64,000 bases of DNA from Agromyces aureus (GTDB lineage Bacteria; Actinomycetota; Actinomycetes; Actinomycetales; Microbacteriaceae): assembly GCF_001660485.1 (NCBI RefSeq), contig NZ_CP013979.1, forward strand, positions 3,596,001 to 3,660,000. Direction: 5' to 3'. Both the position numbers and the translations under genes were made by a program. Shown piece by piece: positions 40,217-49,007 of the stretch. The notes beneath the pieces were generated by a model, which was given only the letters and a program-made list of their open reading frames with translations, did not search any database and was not told where the DNA came from. The first letter of the stretch is position 1, and each line of letters begins with the position of its first letter.

Positions 40217-40897
40217 ATGTCCACCACCGCAGAATCACCGCTCCCGACCTTCGATCGCGGGCGCGCCGTCACGAAGTCGCTCCTCGGCTGGGGTGTCGTC
40301 GCCGGCCCGTTCTACCTCGTCATCGGGCTGGCACAGGCGTTGTTCGTGCCCGGGTTCGATCTCTCGCAGCACGCCCTGAGCCTGCTGCTGCTCGGTCCGC
40401 TCGGGTGGATCCAGGCCGCGAACCTCGTGCTCAGCGGCATCATGGTGCTCGCCGCGGCCACCGGGTTCGCCCGGTTGCTGCCCGCGCCGCGCCGAACGTG
40501 GGCGGCCGTGCTCCTCGGGCTCTACGGCGCGAGCCTCTTCGCCGCGGCGCTCTTCCCGCCGGACCCGATGCGCGGGTTCCCCGTCGGAGCTGCGGGTGCC
40601 ACGACCGCATCGATGAGCGGACTGCTGCACCTCGCGGCCGGGGCGATCGGGTTCGTGAGCCTCGCCGTCGCGGCCGTGGTCATCGGCGCCTGGTTCCGCC
40701 ATGAGGGCCGGCGCGGTCTCGCCGTCGCCTCGTGGATCGCCGCGGCCGTCATCGTGCTCGGGTTCATGGGCGGCGCGGCGCTCTCGGCGACCTCGGCGGG
40801 CGTCGGCATGCTCTGGCTCGCCGTCGTCACCGGCTGGGCGTGGCTCGCCGCAGCGTCGCTCGCCGCGTACCGCATGGCACCCCGGCCCGACTGCTGA
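40217..40897 (+). CDS. DUF998 membrane protein
   Basis: 226 residues, six helices. The DUF998 pattern is clear: VVAGPFYLVIGLAQALFVPGFDLSQHALSLLLLGPLGWIQ, followed by FPPDPMRGFPVG after helix 3. Function unknown; these proteins are often next to TetR regulators as here. ATG 40217 follows AGGAAGG; upstream in-frame starts would run through the operator region. Confidence 0.9.
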   Translation: MSTTAESPLPTFDRGRAVTKSLLGWGVVAGPFYLVIGLAQALFVPGFDLSQHALSLLLLGPLGWIQAANLVLSGIMVLAAATGFARLLPAPRRTWAAVLLGLYGASLFAAALFPPDPMRGFPVGAAGATTASMSGLLHLAAGAIGFVSLAVAAVVIGAWFRHEGRRGLAVASWIAAAVIVLGFMGGAALSATSAGVGMLWLAVVTGWAWLAAASLAAYRMAPRPDC

Positions 40898-41243
40898 GCG
40901 GCCCCGCCCGGCCGCCGCAGGTCGGGCGAATCGGCCCGACACCCGCCCGGTCGATCGGATCGGGCGGATGTCGGTGGCCTGCGTCACACTCGAAGAAGCC
41001 CCGATCGGGCGGCGAACCCGGCCGGTGTTCGCCCTCCGAGAAACCGGGGTTCGAGGGGCGCCCTGCGCTTGTCTCCGGGTGACTCGCGTGCGAGGCTATA
41101 ACGCTGCGCGAGCCCAGGGGGTGGGTTTTCGCGCGCCGACTCTGCCGAACCGCTGCGAAACGACCACGCGTCGTGGCGCGACATCCGTCGACCCATCCGC
41201 CCTCACCGCTGCATCACCGCCGCACCACCGGAGACCACATCAC
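40898..41243. other. Intergenic region before the ABC exporter operon
   Basis: 346 bp. A TATAAC hexamer at 41097-41102 is a possible -10 for the ABC genes, though no good -35 lies at 17 bp. Nothing else convincing was seen. Confidence 0.5.
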
Positions 41244-42977
41244 ATGCTCGGAAAACTCCTCGTCAGATATCTGAAGCCCTACGTCTGGTTGCTCGTCGGG
41301 GTTCTGGTCTTCCAGATCCTCTCGGCCATCGCCACCTTCAACCTGCCCGACCTCAACGCCAAGATTATCGACAACGGCGTGGCCAAGGGCGACACCGAGT
41401 ACATCTGGTCGACCGGCGCCGTCATGCTCCTGATCTCCCTCGGGCAGATCACGGCGTCGATCATCGCCACCTACTTCGCCGCGAAGGCCGCCATGCGCCT
41501 CGGCCGCGACATCCGCAACGACGTGTTCGAGAAGGTCAGCGGGTTCAGCGAGCGCGAGGTGTCGAAGTTCGGCCCCGGCTCGCTCATCACCCGCAACACC
41601 AATGACGTGCAGCAGGTGCAGATGCTCGCGATGATGGGCGCCACCATGCTCGTCACCGCCCCGATCCTCGCGATCGGCGGCATCTACTTCGCGCTCAGGC
41701 AAGACGTGGGGCTCGGCTGGATCATCGCGGTCGCCGTGACCGTGCTGCTCGTCATCGCGATCCTCATCATCAGCCGCATGGTGCCGCTGTTCCGCAGCTT
41801 CCAGCACAAGCTCGACAACGTGAACCGGATCATGCGCGAGCAGCTCACCGGCGTGCGCGTCGTCCGGGCCTTCGTGCGCGAGCCCATCGAGGAAGAGCGG
41901 TTCCGCGAGGCGAACACCGACATCATGATCGTCGGCCGACGCGTCGGGTCGCTCTTCGTGCTGCTCTTCCCGCTCTTCATGCTCGTGCTCAACGTCACGA
42001 TCGTCGGGGTCGTCTGGTTCGGCGCCTTCGCGGTCGACTCGGGCGACGCGCAGATCGGCACCCTGTTCGCCTTCATGCAGTACGTGATGCTGATCCTCAC
42101 GGGCGTGCTCATGGCGAGCTTCATGACGATCATGATCCCGCGCGCGGCGGTGTCGGCCGACCGCATCGCCGAGGTGCTCGACAGCACGTCGACGCTCGAG
42201 CGGCCCGCGAACCCCGTGCACGTCCTGCCCACCCCGGGCACGGTCGAGCTGACGAACGTCTCGTTCACCTACCCGGGTGCCGAGCACGCCGTGCTCGACG
42301 GCATCAGCTTCAGCGCGGCACGCGGTGAGACCGTGGCGATCGTCGGCTCCACCGGCGCCGGCAAGACCACGCTCGTGTCCCTGATCCCCCGCCTGTTCGA
42401 CACCACCGGCGGCTCCGTCGCGGTCGGCGGGGTCGACGTGCGCGAGGCCGACCTCGACGTGCTCTGGAACTCGATCGGTCTCGTGCCGCAGCGTCCGTTC
42501 CTCTTCAGCGGCACCGTCGCCTCGAACCTGCGGTTCGGGCGCGAGGAGGCCACCGACGAAGAGTTGTGGCACGCCCTCGAGATCGCACAGGGTCGCGACT
42601 TCGTCGAGGAGATGGAGGGCCAGCTCGACGCGCGCATCGCGCAGGGCGGCACCAACGTCTCGGGCGGCCAGCGCCAGCGGCTCGCGATCGCCAGGGCGAT
42701 CGTGCACCGCCCAGACCTGCTCGTCTTCGACGACTCGTTCTCGGCGCTCGACCTCACGACCGACGCCAACCTGCGGCACGCGCTCTGGCGCGAGCTGCCC
42801 GACGTGACGAAGATCGTCGTCGCGCAGCGCGTCTCGAGCATCACCGATGCCGACCGCATCATCGTGCTCGACGACGGCGCCATGGTCGGTGTCGGCACGC
42901 ACGAGCAGTTGCTCGAGACATCCGACACCTATCGCGAGATCGTCGAATCCCAGCTCGGCGCGGAGGCAGCCCGATGA
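41244..42977 (+). CDS. ABC exporter half-transporter, degenerate-site subunit
   Basis: 577 residues: six-helix type-I exporter membrane domain (about 1-320) and nucleotide-binding domain (about 330-577). Walker A is STGAGKTT, signature is the canonical VSGGQRQRL, and after Walker B Asp496 the catalytic Glu is replaced by Asp497 (VFDDSFSALD). That is the hallmark of the non-catalytic-site subunit in heterodimeric exporters such as TM287/288 and BmrCD. The stop overlaps the start of the partner gene (ATGA). Likely substrates are drugs or lipids. Confidence 0.92.
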   Translation: MLGKLLVRYLKPYVWLLVGVLVFQILSAIATFNLPDLNAKIIDNGVAKGDTEYIWSTGAVMLLISLGQITASIIATYFAAKAAMRLGRDIRNDVFEKVSGFSEREVSKFGPGSLITRNTNDVQQVQMLAMMGATMLVTAPILAIGGIYFALRQDVGLGWIIAVAVTVLLVIAILIISRMVPLFRSFQHKLDNVNRIMREQLTGVRVVRAFVREPIEEERFREANTDIMIVGRRVGSLFVLLFPLFMLVLNVTIVGVVWFGAFAVDSGDAQIGTLFAFMQYVMLILTGVLMASFMTIMIPRAAVSADRIAEVLDSTSTLERPANPVHVLPTPGTVELTNVSFTYPGAEHAVLDGISFSAARGETVAIVGSTGAGKTTLVSLIPRLFDTTGGSVAVGGVDVREADLDVLWNSIGLVPQRPFLFSGTVASNLRFGREEATDEELWHALEIAQGRDFVEEMEGQLDARIAQGGTNVSGGQRQRLAIARAIVHRPDLLVFDDSFSALDLTTDANLRHALWRELPDVTKIVVAQRVSSITDADRIIVLDDGAMVGVGTHEQLLETSDTYREIVESQLGAEAAR

Positions 42978-45073
42978 CCACCGAACCCACCCAGATCTCC
43001 GAAGAGGAGAAGTACGAGCTCGAGCTCGCCGAGCAGGCCCGCCTGAACTCCGGCGACTGGGACAGCGTCGCACCCGGCAAGGCCTCGCAGTTCGGCCCGA
43101 GCTTCCGCCGTCTCATCGGCCTGCTGAAGCCCCATGCGCTCGCGTTCACGTTCGTCTCGCTGCTCGGCGCCGCCGGCGTCGTGCTCGCCGTGATCGCCCC
43201 CAAGGTGCTCGGCGAGGCCACGAACGTGCTGTTCGCCGGCGTCATCGGCAAGCAGCTGCCCGCCGGCATCACGGCCGATCAGGCCGTCGAGCAACTGCGC
43301 GCGAGCGGTCAGGACGACCTCGCGAACATCGTGCAGACGGCGGGCGTCGTGCCCGGCGAGGGCATCGACTTCGTCAAGCTCAGCCAGATCCTCATCGTCG
43401 TGCTGCTGCTCTACGTGATCTCCGCGATCCTCACGTGGGTGCAGGGCTACGTCGTCAACGTGATCATGGTGCGCACCATGTGGAAGCTGCGCGAAGACGT
43501 CGAGGCCAAGCTCAACCGCCTGCCGCTCAGCTACTTCGACAAGGTGCAGCGCGGCGAGCTCATCTCGCGCGTGACGAACGACATCGACAACATCACGCAG
43601 ACCATGCAGCAGTCGCTGTCGGGTGCCATCACCGCGGTGCTCACCGTGGTCGGCGTGCTCATCATGATGTTCTCGATCTCGTGGCAGCTCGCCATCGTCG
43701 CGCTCGTTTCACTGCCGCTCATGGCCGTGATCTTCGGCGTCATCGGCCCGAAGTCGCAGAAGGCGTTCGGCATCCAGTGGCGCAAGGTGGGCCGGCTCAA
43801 CGCGCGCGTCGAGGAGTCCTTCTCGGGCCACGCGCTCGTCAAGGTCTTCGGTCGCGAGGCCGACTCGCACGCGAAGTTCAAGGCCGAGAACGAGGAGCTC
43901 TACGAGGCCTCGTTCAAGGCGCAGTTCCTCTCGGGCATCATCATGCCGGGCATGATGTTCATCGGAAACCTCACCTACGTGGGCATCGCGGTGCTCGGCG
44001 GCCTCATGGTCGCGAGCGGCCAGCTGCGCCTCGGTGACGTGCAGGCGTTCATCCAGTACTCGCAGCAGTTCACCCAGCCCCTCTCGGAGCTCGGCGGCAT
44101 GGCGGCCGTCGTGCAGTCGGGCACCGCCTCCGCGGAGCGCGTGTTCCAGCTGCTCGACGCCGACGAGCAGGACCCCGACGCGGTCGACTCCCCGAAGCCC
44201 GCCGAGGGCGACGGCACCATCGAGTTCGAGCACGTGTCGTTCTCGTACGCCCCCGAGCACCCGCTGATCCGCGACCTGTCGTTCCGGGTCGAACCCGGTC
44301 AGACGGTGGCGATCGTCGGGCCCACGGGTGCCGGCAAGACGACGCTCGTGAACCTCATCATGCGGTTCTACGAGCTCGACGGCGGGCGCATCCTGCTCAA
44401 CGGCCAGGACATCGCCGAGCTCACGCGTCGCGACATGCGCGCGAAGACCGGCATGGTGCTCCAGGACCCGTGGCTGTTCGCCGGTTCGATCCGGGAGAAC
44501 ATCCGCTACGGCCGCGAGTCGGCGACCGACGAGGAGATCCTCGAGGCCGCCCGCGCGACCTACGTCGACCGGTTCGTGCACTCGCTGCCCGACGGCTACG
44601 ACACCGTGCTCGACGAGGAGGCCTCGAACGTCTCGGCGGGCGAGAAGCAGCTCATCACGATCGCCCGTGCGTTCGTGGCGCAGCCCTCGGTGCTGATCCT
44701 CGACGAGGCGACCTCGTCGGTCGACACCCGCACCGAACTGCTGCTGCAGAACGCCATGGCCGCGCTCCGCGAGGGGCGCACGTCGTTCGTGATCGCGCAC
44801 CGTCTCTCGACGATCCGCGACGCCGACCTCATCCTCGTGATGGAGCACGGCGACATCGTCGAGCAGGGCAGCCACGACGAGCTCATCGCTCGCGAGGGCG
44901 CCTACTGGCGCCTCTACAACTCGCAGTTCGAGCAGGCCGCGGCCGACCTCGACGCCGAGGCGGCACTCGCCTCCGGTGGCCAGGAGGCCGCACTGGTCGG
45001 CGCCTCGACCGGGTCGGTCGAGGCCATCGACGGCGACCGGTCGGGCGAGGCGACGCCCACGAGCGAGGCGTAG
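42974..45073 (+). CDS. ABC exporter half-transporter, catalytic subunit
   Basis: 699 residues: an N-terminal cytoplasmic extension with an acidic helix (SEEEKYELELAEQ), six membrane helices with a large extracellular insertion between helices 1 and 2 (about 75-130), then the nucleotide-binding domain. Walker A PTGAGKTT; Walker B Asp577 with catalytic Glu578 intact (LDEATSSVDT); the signature is NVSAGEKQL rather than LSGGQ. With its partner, one site pairs Asp with a divergent signature and the other is consensus: an asymmetric heterodimer. The Ala/Gly-rich tail (about 650-699) is disordered. Confidence 0.92.
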   Translation: MTTEPTQISEEEKYELELAEQARLNSGDWDSVAPGKASQFGPSFRRLIGLLKPHALAFTFVSLLGAAGVVLAVIAPKVLGEATNVLFAGVIGKQLPAGITADQAVEQLRASGQDDLANIVQTAGVVPGEGIDFVKLSQILIVVLLLYVISAILTWVQGYVVNVIMVRTMWKLREDVEAKLNRLPLSYFDKVQRGELISRVTNDIDNITQTMQQSLSGAITAVLTVVGVLIMMFSISWQLAIVALVSLPLMAVIFGVIGPKSQKAFGIQWRKVGRLNARVEESFSGHALVKVFGREADSHAKFKAENEELYEASFKAQFLSGIIMPGMMFIGNLTYVGIAVLGGLMVASGQLRLGDVQAFIQYSQQFTQPLSELGGMAAVVQSGTASAERVFQLLDADEQDPDAVDSPKPAEGDGTIEFEHVSFSYAPEHPLIRDLSFRVEPGQTVAIVGPTGAGKTTLVNLIMRFYELDGGRILLNGQDIAELTRRDMRAKTGMVLQDPWLFAGSIRENIRYGRESATDEEILEAARATYVDRFVHSLPDGYDTVLDEEASNVSAGEKQLITIARAFVAQPSVLILDEATSSVDTRTELLLQNAMAALREGRTSFVIAHRLSTIRDADLILVMEHGDIVEQGSHDELIAREGAYWRLYNSQFEQAAADLDAEAALASGGQEAALVGASTGSVEAIDGDRSGEATPTSEA

Positions 45074-45088
45074 CGCGACTCGAGATCC

Positions 45089-45130
45089 AGAGCCCGGATG
45101 CGGCGTCCTCGGACGCGGCATCCGGGCTCT
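45089..45130. terminator. Hairpin terminator between convergent genes
   Basis: 19-nt arms (45089-45107, 45112-45130) with one mismatch and loop CTCG; arms begin AGAGCCCGGATGC and end GCATCCGGGCTCT. It lies between the ABC and esterase stops. Confidence 0.7.
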
Positions 45131-45148
45131 CGTGGTTCTCGGGCCGCG

Positions 45149-46303
45149 TCAGGCGCTCACGTTCGCGCCCAGCGCGGCATAGACCGCGCGCGTGTAGGCA
45201 TCGGAACGCGGCGAGCCGATGATGCCCGGCGACATCTGGTTCATCACGTAGGCGAACGTCGTGCGCCGATCGACGTCGTTGATGACGATCGACCCGCCCC
45301 AGCCGCCCCAGAACGCGACGCGGCCCTCGGGGATCCAGGGCGTGCTGGCCGGGTTCGATACTGCGAACCCGAGGCCGAAGCGAAGCGGCAGGCCGAGCAC
45401 GAGGTCGACGTTGTCGGTGTGCTCGGCGAAGATGCGGTCGACCGTCGCCGGCGAGAGCAGGCGCACGCCGTCGACCTCGCCGCCGTTCGAGACGAGCGCG
45501 TTGATACGCGCGACCGATCGGGCGTTGCCCTGGCCTCCGGCTCCGCCGACGCCCGCGGCGCGCCATTCCCGCGTCCACGTGACCTCGGCATCGAGCGGCG
45601 GGCCGGTGTAGGTCTTGAACGCCGGGGAGTCGGGTGGGATCGCCGAGAAGTCCAGCGTCCCCTGTGGCGGAACGACGTTGCTCACGCGGTGATCCTCGGA
45701 GGCGGGAAGTCCGAGCCAGAAGTCCGCGCCGAGCGGGCCGGCGAGCTCCTCGGCGACGTACGTTCCGAGGGAGCGTCCGGTGATGCGGCGCACGAGCTCG
45801 CCGATCAGGTGGCCGTAGTCGAGCAGGTGGTAGCCGGAGGCCGCGCCGGCCGGCCACCACGGCGGCTGCGACGCGAGACGCGCGGCTGCGGCATCCGTGT
45901 CGAGGATGTCGGCGCCCGTGATCGGCTGCGCCCAGCCCGAGACGCCCGACGTGTGCATGAGCACGTGCTTGACGAGCACGCCCTCCTTGCCGGCGGCGGC
46001 GAACTCGGGCCAGTAGTGGGCCACGGGCAGCTCGGGATCGAGTTCGCCGCGGTCGATGAGCACGAGCGCGGCGAGCGCCGTGACGGTCTTCGAGATCGAC
46101 CAGACGTTCGTGATCGTATCCTGCTGCCATTCGGCGGTGTGCTCGAGGTCGGACCAGCCTCCCCAGAGATCGACGACCGGCTCGCCGTCGACGATCACCG
46201 CGAGCGAGGCGCCGAGCTCGGCGCCCGAGGCGAGTCGGCGCTCGAACTCGTCGCGGAGCCCCGCGAAGTCGTCGTGCACGTGTCCGTGGATGGGAAGGCT
46301 CAT
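45149..46303 (-). CDS. Serine hydrolase (class C beta-lactamase-like esterase)
   Basis: 384 residues of the beta-lactamase/EstB-like family. The nucleophile motif is SISK (Ser69, Lys72) in NVWSISKTVTAL; HTSGVSGW and YHLLDYGHLIGELV (general-base Tyr) follow, and FWGGWGGSIVIND near the C-terminus replaces the KTG strand. No signal peptide, so it is probably a cytoplasmic esterase or lactonase rather than a beta-lactamase. It is divergent from the alcohol dehydrogenase gene across a strong dyad (46383-46406), placing it in the predicted catabolic regulon. GAGGAG precedes the ATG. Confidence 0.9.
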   Translation of the reverse strand: MSLPIHGHVHDDFAGLRDEFERRLASGAELGASLAVIVDGEPVVDLWGGWSDLEHTAEWQQDTITNVWSISKTVTALAALVLIDRGELDPELPVAHYWPEFAAAGKEGVLVKHVLMHTSGVSGWAQPITGADILDTDAAAARLASQPPWWPAGAASGYHLLDYGHLIGELVRRITGRSLGTYVAEELAGPLGADFWLGLPASEDHRVSNVVPPQGTLDFSAIPPDSPAFKTYTGPPLDAEVTWTREWRAAGVGGAGGQGNARSVARINALVSNGGEVDGVRLLSPATVDRIFAEHTDNVDLVLGLPLRFGLGFAVSNPASTPWIPEGRVAFWGGWGGSIVINDVDRRTTFAYVMNQMSPGIIGSPRSDAYTRAVYAALGANVSA

Positions 46304-46382
46304 CGTCGAGGCTCCTCGGGTCGAGTGGTGGTCGGGTGCGGCGTCGCGTGCTGCGTGCTGCGTGTTCCTGGTTCGATTCGCG

Positions 46383-46406
46383 AGCATACCGCGCGGTCGG
46401 TATGCT
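46383..46406. promoter_or_regulatory. Shared operator, site 1 (esterase/ADH divergent promoter)
   Basis: AGCATACCG, CGCGGT, CGGTATGCT: 9-bp perfect arms, core ACCG-NN-CG-NN-CGGT. Each outer half contains a TATGCT -10-like hexamer pointing outward, toward the esterase on one side and the alcohol dehydrogenase on the other. A repressor bound here would cover both promoters. Near-identical dyads occur at 52897-52916 and 63045-63062. Confidence 0.7.
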
Positions 46407-46456
46407 TGTCACGCGCGGTGTCGCCACGACCCGCTCGGCCGTCGAGGAGGACGTGC

Positions 46457-47605
46457 ATGCAGATCATCGGGGCGGTGCTCGAGACATCCGGCGCTGAAGC
46501 GCCCTTCGCGGTTTCGCGCCCGTTCACGGTCGGGCCGCTCGAGCTCGATCCACCGGGCGCCGGCGAACTCCTCGTGCGCATCGAGGCCGCGGGCGTGTGT
46601 CATTCAGACCTCAGCGTCGTCGACGGCAACCGTCGGCGCCCGACGCCCATGTTGCTGGGCCACGAGGCATCTGGCATCGTCGAGCAGGTCGGCGAGGGCG
46701 TGACCGACGTCGCGAGCGGCACGCGCGTGGTCATGACGTTCCTCCCCCGCTGCGGCGAGTGCCCCGAGTGCGCGAGCGACGGGCGCCTGCCCTGCCGCGT
46801 CGGCAGCGCCGCGAACGGCGCGGGCACGCTCACGGGCGGCGGCATCCGCCTGCACCGCGACGGCGCGCCCGTGCACCACCACCTCGGCGTCTCGGCGTTC
46901 GCGAGCCACGCGGTCGTCAGCCGCACCTCGGTCGTGCCGGTCGACCATGACGTGCCGGCCGAGATCGCCGCGCTCCTCGGCTGCGCGGTGCTCACGGGCG
47001 GCGGCGCCGTGATCAACGCCGGCCGGCCATCCCCCGGCTCCCGAGTCACGATCGTCGGCCTCGGCGGCGTCGGCATGGCCGCGCTGCTCGTCGCGGTCGC
47101 CCTCGGCCACGAGGTCGTCGGCGTCGATGCGCTGCCCGCCAAGCTCGCGACCGCGATCGAGTTCGGCGCGAGTGCGGCCTACGCGCCCGACGAGGCCCTG
47201 CGTGCGGCATCCGCCCCCGAGGCCGGCAACGGCAACGGCCGAGCGGATGCCGCGGGGCTCGCGCCGCTCGTCATCGAGGCCGCCGGCTCGGCCAGAGCCT
47301 TCGAGACCGCGCTCGCGTTCACCGCGCCGGGCGGCACGACGGTCACCGTCGGCCTGCCGGCGCCCGATGCCCGCGCGACGATCTCCCCGCTGACGCTCAC
47401 CGCGGAGGCCCGAACCGTCATCGGCAGTTATCTCGGCTCGGCTGTGCCGGACCGCGACATCCCGCGCTACGTGGAGCTGTGGCGGGCGGGGCGCCTGCCC
47501 CTCGAACGGCTCGTCTCGTCGCGCATCCGCCTCGACGAACTCGACGCGGCCATGGATCGCCTCGCCGCCGGCGGGGAACTCCGCCAGCTCATCACGCTCG
47601 ACTGA
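46457..47605 (+). CDS. Zinc-dependent alcohol dehydrogenase (MDR family)
   Basis: 382 residues. Catalytic-zinc segment GVCHSDLS and GHEASGIVEQVGEGV; structural-zinc lobe with four Cys in LPRCGECPECASDGRLPC; Rossmann motif VGLGGVGMAALL. It would oxidise a primary alcohol to an aldehyde with NAD+ (class III-like subgroup). Strong GAGGAGG ribosome binding site. First gene after operator site 1 and followed at 78 bp by an SDR gene. The end of the gene, including its stop, is tandemly duplicated (47597-47624). Confidence 0.92.
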   Translation: MQIIGAVLETSGAEAPFAVSRPFTVGPLELDPPGAGELLVRIEAAGVCHSDLSVVDGNRRRPTPMLLGHEASGIVEQVGEGVTDVASGTRVVMTFLPRCGECPECASDGRLPCRVGSAANGAGTLTGGGIRLHRDGAPVHHHLGVSAFASHAVVSRTSVVPVDHDVPAEIAALLGCAVLTGGGAVINAGRPSPGSRVTIVGLGGVGMAALLVAVALGHEVVGVDALPAKLATAIEFGASAAYAPDEALRAASAPEAGNGNGRADAAGLAPLVIEAAGSARAFETALAFTAPGGTTVTVGLPAPDARATISPLTLTAEARTVIGSYLGSAVPDRDIPRYVELWRAGRLPLERLVSSRIRLDELDAAMDRLAAGGELRQLITLD

Positions 47606-47635
47606 ACCCGCTCGACTGAACCCGCTCAACCGAAC
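47597..47635. repeat. 14-bp tandem duplication across a stop codon
   Basis: CTCGACTGAACCCG (47597-47610) is repeated exactly at 47611-47624, with a third degenerate partial copy to 47635. The unit contains the TGA of the alcohol dehydrogenase gene. Confidence 0.8.
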
Positions 47636-47683
47636 ATCACTCGGCCGGCCCTCGGCCGATCACCCCGACGAAAGGAACGTCGC

Positions 47684-48433
47684 ATGACCCGCACCGCCAT
47701 CGTCACCGGAGCCGCGCGCGGCATCGGAGCCGCCACCGCGAGACGCCTCGCCGCCGACGGGTTCGCCGTCGCCGTGCTCGATCTCGACGCTGCAGCCTGC
47801 GCCGACACCGTGGCCGCGATCGAGGCCGACGGGGGCCGCGCGATCGCGGTCGGCGCGAACGTCGCCGACTCGGCCGCCGTCGCGGCTGCCGTCGCCCGGG
47901 TCGCCGACGAGCTGGGGGCGCCGACGATCCTCGTGAACAATGCCGGCATCCTGCGCGACAACCTGCTCTTCAAGATGACCGACGACGACTGGGACGCCGT
48001 GCTCGGCGTGCACCTGCGCGGCGCGTTCCTGATGACCCGGGCCGTGCAGGCGCACCAGGTCGAGGCGAAATGGGGTCGCATCGTGAACCTCTCGAGCACC
48101 TCGGCGCTCGGCAACCGCGGGCAGGCGAACTACGCCGCCGCGAAGGCCGGTATGCAGGGCTTCACGAAGACGCTCGCGATCGAGCTCGGCCGCTACAACG
48201 TGACGGCGAACTCGGTCGCGCCGGGCTTCATCGCGACCGACATGCTGCGCCAGACGGCCGAGCGCATGGGCATCACGAACGAGCAGCTGCTCGAGGGCGC
48301 GGCCAAGGAGATCCCGGTCGGCCGCGTCGGCCAGCCAGAGGATGTCGCGGCCGCCGTGTCGTTCTTCTGCTCGGATGCCGCGTCGTTCGTCTCGGGCCAG
48401 GTGCTCTACGTGGCGGGCGGGCCGAAGGCATGA
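47684..48433 (+). CDS. SDR family 3-hydroxyacyl-CoA/ACP dehydrogenase
   Basis: 249 residues, classical SDR. Cofactor motif TGAARGIGAA (9-18), NNAG (85-88), catalytic Ser138, Tyr150 and Lys154 (NYAAAKAG). FabG-like length and PGFIATDML. In this context it most likely oxidises the 3-hydroxyacyl-CoA intermediate of beta-oxidation. The stop overlaps the start of the MaoC gene (ATGA), pairing it with the hydratase that precedes it biochemically. AAAGGAA ribosome binding site. Confidence 0.92.
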   Translation: MTRTAIVTGAARGIGAATARRLAADGFAVAVLDLDAAACADTVAAIEADGGRAIAVGANVADSAAVAAAVARVADELGAPTILVNNAGILRDNLLFKMTDDDWDAVLGVHLRGAFLMTRAVQAHQVEAKWGRIVNLSSTSALGNRGQANYAAAKAGMQGFTKTLAIELGRYNVTANSVAPGFIATDMLRQTAERMGITNEQLLEGAAKEIPVGRVGQPEDVAAAVSFFCSDAASFVSGQVLYVAGGPKA

Positions 48434-48906
48434 GCGCGACGCCCGGCTCCCCGCTGCGGCTCGCCTCGCCCGCCGACCTGCTCGACGCGGTCGGCACGGC
48501 CATCGGCCCCGGCGCCTGGTTCGAGGTCGACCAGGCCCGCATCGAGCGGTTCGCGGATGCCACCGACGACCACCAGTGGATCCACGTCGACGTCGAGCGG
48601 GCCACCGCCGGCCCCTTCGGCGCCCCGATCGCGCACGGGTTCCTCACGCTGTCGCTGCTCACCGCACTCGCCACCCCGCTGCTCGAGGTACCGGGCGTCG
48701 CGATGGGCGTGAACTACGGCTTCGAGAAGGTGCGGTTCCTGCAGCCGGTGACCGCGGGCTCGCGCGTGCGAGCGGTCGGAACGCTCGCCTCGGCCGAGCC
48801 GACCGGCAGCGGCATCCGGGTGGTGCAGGACCTCACGATCGAGATCGAGGGATCGGAGCGCCCAGCGCTCATCGCCCAGTGGGTCACGCTCCTCGTGCCC
48901 GCCTGA
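48430..48906 (+). CDS. MaoC family hydratase
   Basis: 158 residues, a single hot-dog domain. The hydratase motif is DDHQWIHVD with GAPIAHGFLTLSL, giving the Asp/His pair of (R)-specific enoyl-CoA hydratases. It would hydrate 2-enoyl-CoA to 3-hydroxyacyl-CoA for the coupled SDR. Similar to NodN/PhaJ-like enzymes of actinobacterial catabolic clusters. Last gene of the operon; a very long hairpin follows. Confidence 0.93.
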   Translation: MSATPGSPLRLASPADLLDAVGTAIGPGAWFEVDQARIERFADATDDHQWIHVDVERATAGPFGAPIAHGFLTLSLLTALATPLLEVPGVAMGVNYGFEKVRFLQPVTAGSRVRAVGTLASAEPTGSGIRVVQDLTIEIEGSERPALIAQWVTLLVPA

Positions 48907-48929
48907 CCACCGGTTGGCCTCCTGCGCAC

Positions 48930-48989
48930 GAGGACGGTTCGTGCGCAGGAGGACGGTCCGAACCGTCCTCCTGCGCACGAACCGTCCTC
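48930..48989. repeat. 60-nt perfect hairpin with 28-bp arms
   Basis: Arms 48930-48957 and 48962-48989 are exact reverse complements with loop CCGA. A second alternative stem exists: CCTCCTGCGCACG (48918-48930) with CGTGCGCAGGAGG (48940-48952). The unit CTCCTGCGCACGA thus occurs three times in alternating orientation. It sits between the converging MaoC and thiolase genes, so it may terminate both, but its length and repeats suggest a repetitive palindromic element. Confidence 0.75.
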
Positions 48990-49007
48990 AGGTGTGCGGC
49001 GCTGGCG

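Noticed and set aside
45149..46303. Beta-lactamase resistance gene
   Set aside because: No signal peptide, no KTG motif, and a catabolic context; an esterase is more likely.
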